The notes: generated by a model not told the origin, from the sequence alone. A stretch of DNA of 53,350 bases from CAZVYN01 sp964631125 (GCA_964631125.1 CAZVYN010000020.1:1-53350); one strand, 5' to 3'; positions 9,949 through 19,098 are shown, counted from the stretch's first letter. A program made the numbers and translations.

Positions 9949-11169
9949 CTAGCCCAGCTCGACGCGCAGGATGGTGACCAAGCGTCGCAGCGCGTCCTCG
10001 ACGACGCGGGTCTCGGGGTGACGCACGATGACGAAGCCTTCGCCTTCGTAGGTGCCGCTCGCGGACTGGCCCTCGCGCGGCAGTTTCGCTTCGACGACTA
10101 GATCGCCCAGCTCCTGTTGGGCCTGCTGGAGCCCGTGGATCGCACGGACGCGCCCCTCGCCCTGTCCGCGCAGGTACGCGGCGCCCGCCGCGTAGCGACG
10201 AACCGGCGGGTCGAACTCGTCGGTCACCATGAGGCGCGCCCACGCGCGGTACATGTCGAGGTCGTGCGCGTGAGAGATGAGTGTCATGAATTGCGCTCCC
10301 GGCGGACGGGCGCCGACTTCGGAGATCGCCGCCGAACCGTCACGCCGACGAAACCACTCCATATGACTGAAGCCGCTGCGCATTCCCAGGACCTCCAGCG
10401 CGCGGAACGCGACGCTGCGGATGTCGTCGTAGATCGGAGACATCACCTCGCGCGGGAGCAGCACGCACCACTGGATCCACGGGCTCTGCAGCACCTCGAG
10501 CGGGGTCGGGTAGTAGTGGTTGATCGAGAACCAAACCGGCCGACCCTGCAGGAAGACGCTGTCGAAGGAGTGCTCTTCGCCCACGATGAACTCTTCGAAG
10601 AGCACCGGACGATCGGCGTTCAGCGGACTGACCGTGAAGAATTGGCTGAGCGCCTCGGGCCGGTCGATCCGGAAGGTGCCGCGGGCGCCCGAGCCGGCGG
10701 GTGGTTTGGCGATGACCGGATATCCCACCTCGGTCACGAACTCGCGCGCTTCCTGCGGGGACTCGACCAGGCGATGGCGCGCGCACGGCAACCCGTGTTC
10801 GGCCAAGACCGACTTCATCAGCGCCTTGTCGCGGAAATTGCGAGCCGCCTGCGCTCCCATCCCCTCGATCCGGAGGTACTCGCGCGCCTCGGCCATCGGA
10901 ACCTGGAGCTCTTCCAGCGTGCCCAACGCGCGGTGGATCGGCCCGAGTCGGTGCGCGAGCGCATCGGTCGCGCGAACGATGTGACCCACATCGAGCGCAT
11001 CCTCAACACGATAGTGCGCCGCCAGCTTGCTCCAGAGGGCTCGCGGCAGCTTCTCGGCCGCATCCTGACTGATGAGGCCGAGGCGGACGTCGGGGAGATC
11101 GACGACCGCCTCGACGAATCGAAGCGTGGTCTCGAGGAAGAACGGAGCGTTGAAGACGACGTTACGCAT
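9949..11169 (-). CDS. ATP-grasp carboxylate-amine ligase, paralogue B
   Basis: 406 aa. N-terminal Rossmann-like domain (MRNVVFNAPFFLE), then the ATP-grasp core: PVIAKPPAGSGARGTFRI is the nucleotide-binding loop, LFEEFIVGEEHSFDSVF is the central strand pair, and FSHMEWFRRRDGS with ISEVGARPPGA carries the Glu/Arg that bind Mg and substrate carboxylate. The same signature H-M-E-W and E-V/I-G-x-R-P-P-G occurs in paralogues A and C. First gene of the minus-strand operon B, ECF-S-like, A; the lipoprotein gene upstream is 38 nt away on the same strand. The inserted segment INHYYPTPLEVLQSPWIQ parallels ones in A and C and may line the substrate pocket. Function beyond amide or peptide ligation is unknown. 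Confidence 0.85.
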   Translation of the reverse strand: MRNVVFNAPFFLETTLRFVEAVVDLPDVRLGLISQDAAEKLPRALWSKLAAHYRVEDALDVGHIVRATDALAHRLGPIHRALGTLEELQVPMAEAREYLRIEGMGAQAARNFRDKALMKSVLAEHGLPCARHRLVESPQEAREFVTEVGYPVIAKPPAGSGARGTFRIDRPEALSQFFTVSPLNADRPVLFEEFIVGEEHSFDSVFLQGRPVWFSINHYYPTPLEVLQSPWIQWCVLLPREVMSPIYDDIRSVAFRALEVLGMRSGFSHMEWFRRRDGSAAISEVGARPPGAQFMTLISHAHDLDMYRAWARLMVTDEFDPPVRRYAAGAAYLRGQGEGRVRAIHGLQQAQQELGDLVVEAKLPREGQSASGTYEGEGFVIVRHPETRVVEDALRRLVTILRVELG

Positions 11170-11207
11170 CGGTTCCTGTTCGGCGGAGGTCGGGCTCGCG
11201 CGGCCGG

Positions 11208-11615
11208 TCAGTTCGACTCGACCGACGCAACCGTCACGTAGGCCTGGCCGTTACGTTCCGAGACCTTTCCCTTCACCTTCAGCGGCTTGCTCTCCATCCG
11301 GTCGTTCCAGATCTGAGTCTCCGCGCCGACGCCTGGGCCCTCGAGGATGTAGATCTTTCCGTCGGCCGTCTGTAGACCCATCGCGCACGAGTCGCCGATG
11401 TGGAAGTTGCAGTGCCCGCAACCCGAGGTTCCGGTCAACACCATCTCGACGCCGTCGGCCAGGGTGGTCGTCGAGGTCGAAGGGGTCGCGGTCGTCCCAG
11501 CGGTGTTGGTCGCAGCTTTCGAGGCGGTGGGGTCGGCCGAGCCCGCCTGGTGGTTGCCGCCGGAAGAACAGGCGGCGAGGAGCAGAACGAGGGCGGGAAT
11601 GACGACGAGTTTCAT
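11208..11615 (-). CDS. secreted lipoprotein with a CxxC region
   Basis: Start at ATG 11615, with GGAGG 5 nt upstream; the 583-codon frame that continues further is a shadow of the divergent ATP-grasp gene. 135 aa. The signal MKLVVIPALVLLLAAC ends in the lipobox LAAC, so the mature protein is lipid-anchored. A low-complexity Ser/Thr/Ala linker of about 40 residues follows, then a compact domain with GCGHCNFHIGDSCAMGLQ, a CxxC plus a third Cys, and a beta-rich end with LKVKGKVSERNGQAYVTV. The pattern resembles the small DUF6370-like family of Cys-containing secreted proteins and could bind a metal; this assignment is by eye. It lies between ATP-grasp B and the divergent ATP-grasp C. Confidence 0.75.
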   Translation of the reverse strand: MKLVVIPALVLLLAACSSGGNHQAGSADPTASKAATNTAGTTATPSTSTTTLADGVEMVLTGTSGCGHCNFHIGDSCAMGLQTADGKIYILEGPGVGAETQIWNDRMESKPLKVKGKVSERNGQAYVTVASVESN

Positions 11616-11807
11616 GGCGACCTCCATGGTGTGGGGTGGGATTCGACTGGGCAGCCTAGCGATGCGCTCGGCCACGGGCAACACCGCCGCGCCGCCGGCG
11701 CTCCGGCTCGATCGCCCAGGCGCACGAACCGACCGGCCCTCGCGCCGGTCTGTCGACGGTTCGGTGGCTGTGCTAACCTGCCGCGCCGCGCAAACAGGAG
11801 GCTCTCG

Positions 11808-13028
11808 ATGCACGTCGTCTTCGTCGAACCCCACTTTCCCGCGAATCAGCGGGAATTCGTCCGCGCGCTGCATCAGATCGGCGTGCGCGTCACCGGGATC
11901 GGGGAGTCTCCGTTCAGCTCCTTCGACGAAGACTTGCGTCGCTGGCTGTATCACTACGAGCAGGTTCCGTCGGTCGTGAACGAAGAGGCGGTGGTCAAGA
12001 CGGTCCGGTGGATCCAGGAGCGGATGCCGGTGGATCGCATCGAGGCGACGGTGGAGGCGCACATCCTCTCGACCGCGCGGGTGCGCGAGGCCTGTGGGAT
12101 CGCCGGAACGTCGCTGCAGACCGCGTGGCTCTGCCGAGACAAGCCGACCATGAAAGAGGTGCTGCGGCAGGCCGACATTCCCTGCGCTCAGTCGACCGGC
12201 ACGGCCTCCATGGACGAGGCGCGGGCGTTCGCCGAACAGGTCGGGTACCCCCTGATCTTGAAGCCGCGCAGCGGCGCCGGCGCGTCGGGGACCTACAAGG
12301 TCGACAACCCGGAAGAGTTCGAACAGGCGCTGGTCGCCAGCGGACTCTCTCGCGGCGCGAACATCGCGATCGAAGAGTTCATCGACGGACACGAAGGCTT
12401 CTACGACACGATCGCGGTCGATGGGGAGCCGGTGCACGAGTTCGTCACGCACTACTACCCGAACGTGCTCGAGGCGATGCGCACCCGCTGGATCTCGCCC
12501 CAGTTCATCACGACCAATCGGATCGACGCCCAGGGCTACGACGAGGTGAAGGAGATGGGTCGGCGCGTGATCGCGGCCCTCGGCATCGGCTCGTCGGCCA
12601 CGCACATGGAGTGGTTCTACGGTTCGAAGGGTCTGAAGTTCTCCGAGATCGGCTGTCGGCCGCCCGGCGTGCGCGCCTGGGATCTCTACGGCGCCGCCAA
12701 CGAGATGGACCTCTACGTCGAGTGGGCGCTCGCGGTCTGCTTCGGAAAGCGGTCGCAGGCCGCCTCCCGTCGCTTCGCCGCCGGCATCGTCACGCTGCGC
12801 CCCGATCGCGACGGCCGCATCGCGCGCTACGAGGGGCTCGAGGCCATCCAACGCGCCTTCGGAGAGTGGATCGTCGACTACCACTTGCCTCCGGTGGGAC
12901 ACGGCACTCAGCCGGTCGAGGCAGGGTACATGGCCAACGCCTGGGTCCGGATGCGTCACCCCGACTACGACGAGCTGCGGCGCATGCTCGATGCGGTTGG
13001 CGAGACCGTGAAAGTCCGCGCGGAGTAG
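11808..13028 (+). CDS. ATP-grasp carboxylate-amine ligase, paralogue C
   Basis: 406 aa from ATG 11808, preceded by a perfect AGGAGG 6 nt away; the open frame upstream to 11400 is not coding. The N-terminus MHVVFVEPHFPANQREFVRA is the preATP-grasp Rossmann domain. The core has PLILKPRSGAGASGTYKV (nucleotide loop), IEEFIDGHEGFYDT and THMEWFYGS...SEIGCRPPGVR. Transcribed away from paralogues A and B, so the locus has a divergent layout with about 190 nt between this gene and the lipoprotein gene. The close match in length and motif spacing to A and B suggests duplication followed by specialisation, for example for successive residues of one product (inference). Confidence 0.87.
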   Translation: MHVVFVEPHFPANQREFVRALHQIGVRVTGIGESPFSSFDEDLRRWLYHYEQVPSVVNEEAVVKTVRWIQERMPVDRIEATVEAHILSTARVREACGIAGTSLQTAWLCRDKPTMKEVLRQADIPCAQSTGTASMDEARAFAEQVGYPLILKPRSGAGASGTYKVDNPEEFEQALVASGLSRGANIAIEEFIDGHEGFYDTIAVDGEPVHEFVTHYYPNVLEAMRTRWISPQFITTNRIDAQGYDEVKEMGRRVIAALGIGSSATHMEWFYGSKGLKFSEIGCRPPGVRAWDLYGAANEMDLYVEWALAVCFGKRSQAASRRFAAGIVTLRPDRDGRIARYEGLEAIQRAFGEWIVDYHLPPVGHGTQPVEAGYMANAWVRMRHPDYDELRRMLDAVGETVKVRAE

Positions 13029-13132
13029 TTCCTACAACGCGACCTGAAAAAATCCGCCGGGGTCCGCCCGACGCGATCCCCGACACCCCTCTCCTCCTAT
13101 GCACCACAGCCGGTTGCGACACTCGCGGTCGT

Positions 13133-13148
13133 TGGCACGCCGAGTGCT
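13133..13148 (+). promoter_or_regulatory. putative sigma-54 (-24/-12) promoter
   Basis: TGGCACGCCGAGTGCT matches the sigma-54 consensus TGGCACG-N4-TTGCW at every defined position but one (G for the first T of TTGC), with the GG and GC elements at the required spacing. Transcription would start near 13159, giving a leader of about 100 nt before the lmo0937-family gene at 13261. No enhancer-binding site was identified. Confidence 0.6.
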
Positions 13149-13260
13149 TCTCGATCGCCGATGCCGGGCGCTCCGCGAAAGCGGCGACGCTCGGAGAGAC
13201 GACCGGACTCGTTTCGATCGATCTTCGAAGCGTAGGGACTCACAACGAGGGGGCTCGGAA

Positions 13261-13410
13261 ATGTTGTGGACTATCGCAGTCGTGTTGCTCGTGCTCTGGC
13301 TCTTGGGAATGGTCAGTAGTTACACCATGGGCGGCTTCTTGCATGTGCTGCTAGTGCTCGCCGTGGCCACGGTCCTCATTCGCATTATCCAGGGACGTCG
13401 GCCCGTCTGA
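13261..13410 (+). CDS. lmo0937-family small membrane protein
   Basis: 49 aa. Starts MLWTIAVVLLVLWLLGM, then a short polar turn (VSSYTMGG), then a second hydrophobic helix and a basic end (RIIQGRRPV). This is the layout and near-exact sequence style of the lmo0937 (DUF5670) family of two-helix membrane proteins found across many phyla; their function is unknown, though they are often stress-induced. A purine-rich GAGGGGG lies about 8 nt before the ATG, and the open frame further upstream is not protein-like. The gene stands alone, with a putative sigma-54 promoter 113 nt before the start codon and a strong intrinsic terminator 48 nt after the stop. Confidence 0.9.
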   Translation: MLWTIAVVLLVLWLLGMVSSYTMGGFLHVLLVLAVATVLIRIIQGRRPV

Positions 13411-13457
13411 CGGGACCACCCTCTACGGGTCCCTGCCTTCGAACTCGAAGTTCCTCC

Positions 13458-13506
13458 GAGCCTGCGGCGTTGCGCCCTCACCTCGCAACGCCGCAGGCTC
13501 TTTTTT
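13458..13506 (+). terminator. intrinsic terminator
   Basis: A perfect 17-bp stem (13458-13474 with 13484-13500), a 9-nt loop and six Ts at 13501-13506. Ends the lmo0937-family transcript; the convergent dehydrogenase gene ends at 13560, so the hairpin may shield it as well. Confidence 0.92.
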
Positions 13507-13559
13507 ATGCCCTCGGCCGGCGCTTCTCCTCATCTCGACCCTCCTCTCCACTGGGACCT

Positions 13560-15041
13560 CTAGCGCACGACCCGGACCGGACGTCGCGTCTCCAGTCCGT
13601 CGAACCGGACCCGCAGGATGTAGCTCCCCGCCGGGACCGACGCGTTCGCGACATTCCTGCCATCCCAGGTGAGATCAAACTGCCCCGGGCCGCGCGGCCC
13701 CGCGGCGAGACCTCGCACCTGCCGCCCCGCAACATCCAGGATGTCCGCGGAGAGTGGGCCGGAGCGCTCCAGTCGAATGGGAATGCGCGTGGAGTCGCGA
13801 AACGGGTTCGGCGTGGGGGCGCCCACCGTCCAGATCGGCGTGGTCTCGACCGAGTCGGGCGGTTCGCCGGGCACGAGCTTGTACACCTCGCCGCTCGTTC
13901 CGAAGCCGCGATCGACAATGTACAACTCGCCGAAACCGTCTTCACCGAACGACGAGATCTGCGCGATCCGAGAGGTCCCGACGGGATCCAATTCCGACGT
14001 CCGTTCGGCGAACTCGCTCGGCGCCCCCCCCGCGAATCGGAACGACCAGATCCGATTGCTGACATAGTCGGCGAAGAAGTAGGTCCCCGAGAGCTCGGGC
14101 AGCAACGAGCCACGGTAGATGTATCCGCCGGTGATCGACCCTCCGCTCGCTCGTGGATAGACCCAGACCGGCGCGGTCAACCCACCCGGATCGCAGTTCG
14201 ACGGCGGTTCGTAGCAGCCGTCTCCCTCCATCAGACGCCAACCGAAATTCTGTCCGCTCGTCCCGGACGGCAAGAGATCGACCTCTTCTCTCGTTCGTTG
14301 CCCGACGTCGCCGATCCAGAGATCGCCCGTTCCACGGTCGAACGAGAATCTCCATGGATTGCGGAGTCCGAGAGCGAAGATCTCGGGCCGAGCGCCGGGC
14401 GACCCGACAAACGGATTGTCGGGCGGAATCGAGTACGGCCGGCTCGGAGAGGTTTCGACGTCGACGTCGATGCGGAGCAGCTTCCCCAGCAACTCCAGCG
14501 GATTCTGCGCGCGGTTCTCGGGATCCCCCGCGGCGCCGCCGTCGCCCATCCCGATGTAGAGATAGCCGTCGGGACCGAACTGGAGGCAGCCGCCGTTGTG
14601 GTTCGCATACGGCTGGTCGATTCTCAGGATCTCCAACGCCGACGCGGGATCGGCGCGGTGTGGGTCGATGACCAGCGTCGTGTAGCGCGCGACGACCGTC
14701 CGGCCCTGGCGATCGGTGTAGTTCACATAGAAGAACCGATTCGTCCGGTAGTCGGGATGAAACGTCAAGCCGAGCAACCCGCGCTCATCTTCGCCCGTGA
14801 CATCGGGCAGGAGCGTCCCCACGTCGAGGAAGGGGATCGGCCGAAGCTGCCCGTCCTCGGAGATCCGGATCCGTCCGGTCTGTTCGACGATGAAGAGGCG
14901 GGCGTCGCCGGGCGGCGCGCAGACGTAGACGGGAAAGTGCAGATCGCGCGCGACGCGTTGGGTTGTGAGCGCGTCGACCGAGGCGATGGCCGGCGCGCAG
15001 AGGCAGGTCGCCGCGAGTACGGCGAGCAAGCCGCTCATCAT
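13560..15041 (-). CDS. secreted PQQ-dependent sugar dehydrogenase with C-terminal sorting domain
   Basis: 493 aa. Signal peptide of about 21 residues (LLAVLAATCLCAPAIA). The body is a six-bladed propeller of the glucose/sorbosone dehydrogenase family: FPVYVCAPPGDARLFIVEQ, DERGLLGLTFHPDY, the active-site His in YANHNGGCLQFGPDGYLYIG, and GDVGQRTREEVD. Relatives oxidise aldose sugars with bound PQQ in the periplasm or outside the cell. The last 85 residues are a FlgD-like beta domain ending in a basic VRVVR tail, as in the neighbouring subtilase and the M36-like peptidase. Its start overlaps the subtilase stop by 4 nt (ATGA), so both enzymes are made from one message. Confidence 0.87.
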   Translation of the reverse strand: MMSGLLAVLAATCLCAPAIASVDALTTQRVARDLHFPVYVCAPPGDARLFIVEQTGRIRISEDGQLRPIPFLDVGTLLPDVTGEDERGLLGLTFHPDYRTNRFFYVNYTDRQGRTVVARYTTLVIDPHRADPASALEILRIDQPYANHNGGCLQFGPDGYLYIGMGDGGAAGDPENRAQNPLELLGKLLRIDVDVETSPSRPYSIPPDNPFVGSPGARPEIFALGLRNPWRFSFDRGTGDLWIGDVGQRTREEVDLLPSGTSGQNFGWRLMEGDGCYEPPSNCDPGGLTAPVWVYPRASGGSITGGYIYRGSLLPELSGTYFFADYVSNRIWSFRFAGGAPSEFAERTSELDPVGTSRIAQISSFGEDGFGELYIVDRGFGTSGEVYKLVPGEPPDSVETTPIWTVGAPTPNPFRDSTRIPIRLERSGPLSADILDVAGRQVRGLAAGPRGPGQFDLTWDGRNVANASVPAGSYILRVRFDGLETRRPVRVVR

Positions 15042-17974
15042 CGTAGAAGAAGTAACTTCCGCTGATCGTTCTGGGCGGCGGCGAGGCGGACGAAGTAGAC
15101 GCCGGCTGCGAGTTCGCGGCCTCCGTCATCTCTGCCGTCCCAGCGCTCGGAGTGCAAACCGGCCGAGCGTTCGCCGTCGTAGAGCGTCCGAACGAGACGT
15201 CCATCGGTCGCATAGACGCGCAACGCGAGACTGCCGGAGCGGGCCAACCGGAACGAGACCGTGGTCTCGCCGACTCCGACGCCCGCGCCGAACGGATTCG
15301 GTCCCGATGGCTCCAGTCGCGTGAGATCGAGCCGTGCGCCGCCTTCCACCGAAGTCGAAACCCCTTGGGTGATGACGATACGCTGGTCGATCCCGACCGA
15401 CGCGAGCTGCTGCGTCGGACCGGTCGGCCAGACCACCTCGACCGAATCGATCGAACCGGCGACCCCCAGTCCGAAGTGCGCGACCGGCTCGTTCTGCGAG
15501 AGGAAATTCGAACCGCCGTCGATCTGCCGCCCGCGCCACTTCCCGTTCACCTTCACGCGAACGCGAGCGCCAATGCCGTCGCGGTTCGAACCGACCCCGA
15601 CGAGCTGAACCTGCAACCAGTGATGCACCGCCGGCCAATCATTGCGGATGAGCTGGCTCGGGGCCCCGCTGCGCACGACCAAGAAATCGAGATCGCCGTC
15701 TCGATCGTAGTCGGCCAACGCCGCGCCGCGCCCGCCCGTCACCGGCGCCGAGATGACACCGTTGCCGAGCACGCTGGAGAAACTGAGGGAACCTTCGTTG
15801 CGGAGCAGGCGACACGGGGCCGATGCGCTCGTCAGGAACAGGTCGAGATCGCCGTCGTTGTCGACATCGCCCCAGGCGGCCGCGGCGCCGTCCGTCGCCC
15901 AGGCGGCGTCGCCGACCGCGACGTCGGTCCAAGAGTTGCCCCCGTTGCTGCGGAACAGACGATTCGGCGCGTCGTTGTTGACGAGGTAGAGATCGACGCG
16001 ACCGTTGTCATCGAAATCACCCCACGCCGCGCCGACGCCGCTGTTGCTGTCGTTCATCGGCGCCGAGGTGACGCCGTTGAACGTCCCGTTCCCGTTGTTG
16101 CGGAAGAGGCGATTCGGCCCGTCGTCGTTGGAAAGGTACAGGTCGAGGTCGCCGTCCTGATCGGAATCGGCCCAGGCGCCCGTGTTCCCGAGTCCGCCGT
16201 TCGGGAGCGGCGCGGCGGTGACATCGGTGAACACGCCGCCGCCGTCGTTGCGGACGAGCTTGTTTCCGGTCCCGTAGTTCACCAGGTAGACGTCGAGATC
16301 ACCATCTCTGTCGTAGTCGGCCCACGCGACGCCGTTGGTCGGATCGGCGCCGCTCGCGGGCGCGTTGTTGACGAGGCTGAAGCCGTTCTGATCGTTGCGG
16401 AAGAGTCGGTCTTGCCCTTCGTTTCCCACGAGTAGATCCAGGTCGCCGTCGTTGTCGTAGTCGGCCCACGCAACGCCGCGACCTTCGCCCGTATCTCCCA
16501 GCGGCGCGACGGTGGCGTTCTCGAGCACGCCGGCGTCGTTGCGCAGGAGCCGATTCGCCTGGCCGGAGCCGTACGAGATGTAGGCGTCGGCGTCGCCGTC
16601 CGCGTCGTAGTCACCCCACGCGACGCCTCGCCCATCGCCGACGGCGGAGAGATCGGGGGAGCTCACGTCGGAATAGAACGCGGACTCGAGGGCGTTCGCG
16701 GCGTTGATCCGCCCGTAGCCGGTCATCGTGTCGTATCCGTTCGCGCCCATATCGACACAGGAAGCACGCAGGACCGCCAGCAGCGCGTTATTTGTGAGTT
16801 CCGGCCGCGCGGACCAGACCAAGGCGGCGATTCCCGCGGCGACCGGCGTCGCCGCCGACGTTCCGTTGAACGAGCTGTAGTAATCCCCCGAACTCAGGCC
16901 GGCCGTTCCGCGAATGTCGGTGGTGTTGATCTTCACACCCGGCGCGAGGAACTCGAGACCGACGCCGTAATTCGATCCCCACCAGTTCTCGCCGTCGCAG
17001 CTCGAAGGGCTCTTCCGTTCGTTGCAGGGAGAGAGGGCGCCGACGCCGATCGCATTGGTGTACGCGGCCGGGAATTGCAGACTGGGGTCGTTGTCGTTGC
17101 CCGTGGCGCAGAAGAGCAAGCATCCCTTCGTGGCGTGCGCGTAGTCGACCGCGGCGAGCAAAGTGGGACTTCCGCTCACGCCGCCGAGACTGAGCGAGAG
17201 GATCTTGGCGCCGTTGTCCGCCGCCCAAGTGATCCCTTGCGCGGTCAACGTGGTATTGCCGTCGCCGAATTCGTCGAGCACCTTGACCGGCATGATCTTG
17301 ACCAACCAGGCGACACCGGCCAGGCCCACGCCGTTGTTGCCGCCGGCCGCGGCGATCCCGGCGCAGGCGGTGCCGTGCCCCTCGTCGTCATCGGCGCTGG
17401 CGTCGCCGTTCACGATGTCGATGCCCGCCACCATCCGTCCGGCGAACTCCGGGTGTCCGAGGTCGATTCCGGTATCGAGGATGGCCACGATGAGAGACGC
17501 CGAGCCGGTCGTGATCGCCCATGCGCTCTCACAGTCGATGTCGGTATCGATCAGCCAACCGAGATTGCGATTCTCCAGCGCCCACTGCCCGGAAAACTGC
17601 GGGTCGTTGGGGACCACCTCGAGCTTGCGCATCGGCTGCTCGATCTCGACCGATTCGACCCGTCGCAGCAGCGCGGCCGCCGCGCTGCTGCTCTGCCCTG
17701 CCCCCACTTCGATTCGGTAGAACCGGTCCAGGCCCGCTGCTCGATGCGCCTCAGGATCCATCGAACCGTCGAAGACCGGCGTGATCCTCGCGACATCGAA
17801 CCTCGCCAACTCCGCGTCCACCGCCGCTATCCCCGTGGACCTCGCATCCGACGACAGTCGCGCCCGCTCCGGGAGGCGCACCACGAGTGCGCCGTCCGTG
17901 GCGGCATCGGCGACTCCTGGAGCGGCAAGCAGGGAAGCGAACACGGTCGCGAAGAAACGGAGTTGCGATGGCAT
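15038..17974 (-). CDS. secreted S8 subtilase with VCBS repeats, ASPIC/UnbV and sorting domain
   Basis: 978 aa. Signal peptide of about 24 residues; an I9-like propeptide region (about 30-115); a subtilisin catalytic domain with Asp167 in AILDTGID, His200 in DEGHGTACAGI, oxyanion Asn in CATGND and Ser373 in NGTSAATPVA. Next come about seven VCBS/FG-GAP modules of roughly 50 residues, each with a calcium-like D-x-D-x-D-G-D-x-D core (DYDNDGDLDL), then an ASPIC/UnbV domain (VGSNRDGIGARVRVKV) and a FlgD-like domain ending KLLLLR. An extracellular, probably surface-anchored protease. First gene of a two-gene operon with the sugar dehydrogenase. All three catalytic residues are present, so it should be active. 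Confidence 0.93.
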   Translation of the reverse strand: MPSQLRFFATVFASLLAAPGVADAATDGALVVRLPERARLSSDARSTGIAAVDAELARFDVARITPVFDGSMDPEAHRAAGLDRFYRIEVGAGQSSSAAAALLRRVESVEIEQPMRKLEVVPNDPQFSGQWALENRNLGWLIDTDIDCESAWAITTGSASLIVAILDTGIDLGHPEFAGRMVAGIDIVNGDASADDDEGHGTACAGIAAAGGNNGVGLAGVAWLVKIMPVKVLDEFGDGNTTLTAQGITWAADNGAKILSLSLGGVSGSPTLLAAVDYAHATKGCLLFCATGNDNDPSLQFPAAYTNAIGVGALSPCNERKSPSSCDGENWWGSNYGVGLEFLAPGVKINTTDIRGTAGLSSGDYYSSFNGTSAATPVAAGIAALVWSARPELTNNALLAVLRASCVDMGANGYDTMTGYGRINAANALESAFYSDVSSPDLSAVGDGRGVAWGDYDADGDADAYISYGSGQANRLLRNDAGVLENATVAPLGDTGEGRGVAWADYDNDGDLDLLVGNEGQDRLFRNDQNGFSLVNNAPASGADPTNGVAWADYDRDGDLDVYLVNYGTGNKLVRNDGGGVFTDVTAAPLPNGGLGNTGAWADSDQDGDLDLYLSNDDGPNRLFRNNGNGTFNGVTSAPMNDSNSGVGAAWGDFDDNGRVDLYLVNNDAPNRLFRSNGGNSWTDVAVGDAAWATDGAAAAWGDVDNDGDLDLFLTSASAPCRLLRNEGSLSFSSVLGNGVISAPVTGGRGAALADYDRDGDLDFLVVRSGAPSQLIRNDWPAVHHWLQVQLVGVGSNRDGIGARVRVKVNGKWRGRQIDGGSNFLSQNEPVAHFGLGVAGSIDSVEVVWPTGPTQQLASVGIDQRIVITQGVSTSVEGGARLDLTRLEPSGPNPFGAGVGVGETTVSFRLARSGSLALRVYATDGRLVRTLYDGERSAGLHSERWDGRDDGGRELAAGVYFVRLAAAQNDQRKLLLLR

Positions 17975-18126
17975 GTCGGTGTCCCTTCAGGGAAGGCCTC
18001 TCGGGGACCTCGGTCCCGGACGAGGTGCCGGCGATTGTGCGCGTCGATCCGGCGGGCGGCAATCCCCGGAATCGGAGTAGAGCCGACTCTCGCTCCGAGC
18101 TTCCCGCTGCCGTATTCTGTCCCGCG

Positions 18127-19080
18127 ATGGTCGGACCCCAGAAAATGCAACTCGTGCTGCTCGGACCGCAGCGCTTCAAGCCAACCCTAGGCGAGGCGGT
18201 CAGGTCCCTCGAGATCGAAGGAAAGATCGCGACCATCACCGCCGGCTGGCAGGAACGCGAGCCGGACGACCAGGAGCTGCACAGCCATCTCGACGGCCGG
18301 ACGATCAACCTGCGCCTCTGGGAGCGGGCCGAGGAGATCTTCCGTCGAGATCTGGAGCTCGCGGCCGCCCACAAGGAGCGGCAGGAGCGGCTGCGGCTGC
18401 TCCAAGGCGCCTATCAGGTGCGGTTACTTCATGCCATGGAAGCGGTTACGTCGCTGGACGGCATGAAGGGGGACGCGCGCCTCCTGGACGGAGAACGTGA
18501 GGCTGCCGTCGAAGCGGTCCGCCAACTCGACGCCCACCACCTCCAGCGGGTCCAGGACATCCACGCCAGGTTCGAGGCCCGCTGGCGGCCGGGAGACCGG
18601 CCCGACGTCGGGCGCCACCGTGAGGAGATCGGGCGCGTGCTCCGTCACGTCGACGCCGTCGCGATCTCCGGAGGGCATGTCGCGGTGCTGCTCAACAGGT
18701 TACGCCTCTTCGACGTCGGCGCTCAGATCGCGGAGCGGACCGTCTTTGCCTGGTCGGCCGGGGCGATGATCGCCTCTGAACGGGTGATCTTGTTCCACGA
18801 CTCTCCTCCGCAGGGCGCCGGAAACGCCGAGGTGCTCGACGCCGGCCTGGGCCTCTGCACCGGGGTCGTTCCCCTGCCCCATGCCTGGCGCCGCCTGGAA
18901 ATGGACGATCGGGCGCGGCTCGGTCGGTTGGCCCGGCGGTTCCTGCCGTCCACCTGCGTCGCCATGGAAGACAGCGCCCGGCTCGATTGGTCGCCCGAAG
19001 GATGGAACGGCTCACCCGGGATGAAACGGATCCAGACGAGCGGCGAACTGGAGGAGATCGGGAGCGTGGTCGTCGCCTGA
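18127..19080 (+). CDS. peptidase S51 / type-1 glutamine-amidotransferase-like protein
   Basis: 317 aa from ATG 18127; the frame upstream overlaps the subtilase gene and is not coding. The N-terminus MQLVLLGPQRF, then ITAGWQERE, a long helical insert (about residues 65-165), then AVAISGGHVAVLLNRL and the nucleophile elbow FAWSAGAMIASERVILF, corresponding to the G-x-S-A-G-A of cyanophycinase and peptidase E (family S51). Those enzymes cleave Asp-containing dipeptides or cyanophycin in the cytoplasm. The Ser is kept, but the helical insert is unusual for the family and the catalytic His was not assigned with certainty. It is followed 18 nt later by an esterase gene and a terminator, so the two form a short operon. 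Confidence 0.7.
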   Translation: MVGPQKMQLVLLGPQRFKPTLGEAVRSLEIEGKIATITAGWQEREPDDQELHSHLDGRTINLRLWERAEEIFRRDLELAAAHKERQERLRLLQGAYQVRLLHAMEAVTSLDGMKGDARLLDGEREAAVEAVRQLDAHHLQRVQDIHARFEARWRPGDRPDVGRHREEIGRVLRHVDAVAISGGHVAVLLNRLRLFDVGAQIAERTVFAWSAGAMIASERVILFHDSPPQGAGNAEVLDAGLGLCTGVVPLPHAWRRLEMDDRARLGRLARRFLPSTCVAMEDSARLDWSPEGWNGSPGMKRIQTSGELEEIGSVVVA

Positions 19081-19098
19081 GCGACGCGCGCCGAACAG

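Noticed and set aside
11208..12959. 583-codon minus-strand open frame
   Set aside because: Only the last 135 codons (from 11615) form the lipoprotein; the rest is antisense to ATP-grasp C.
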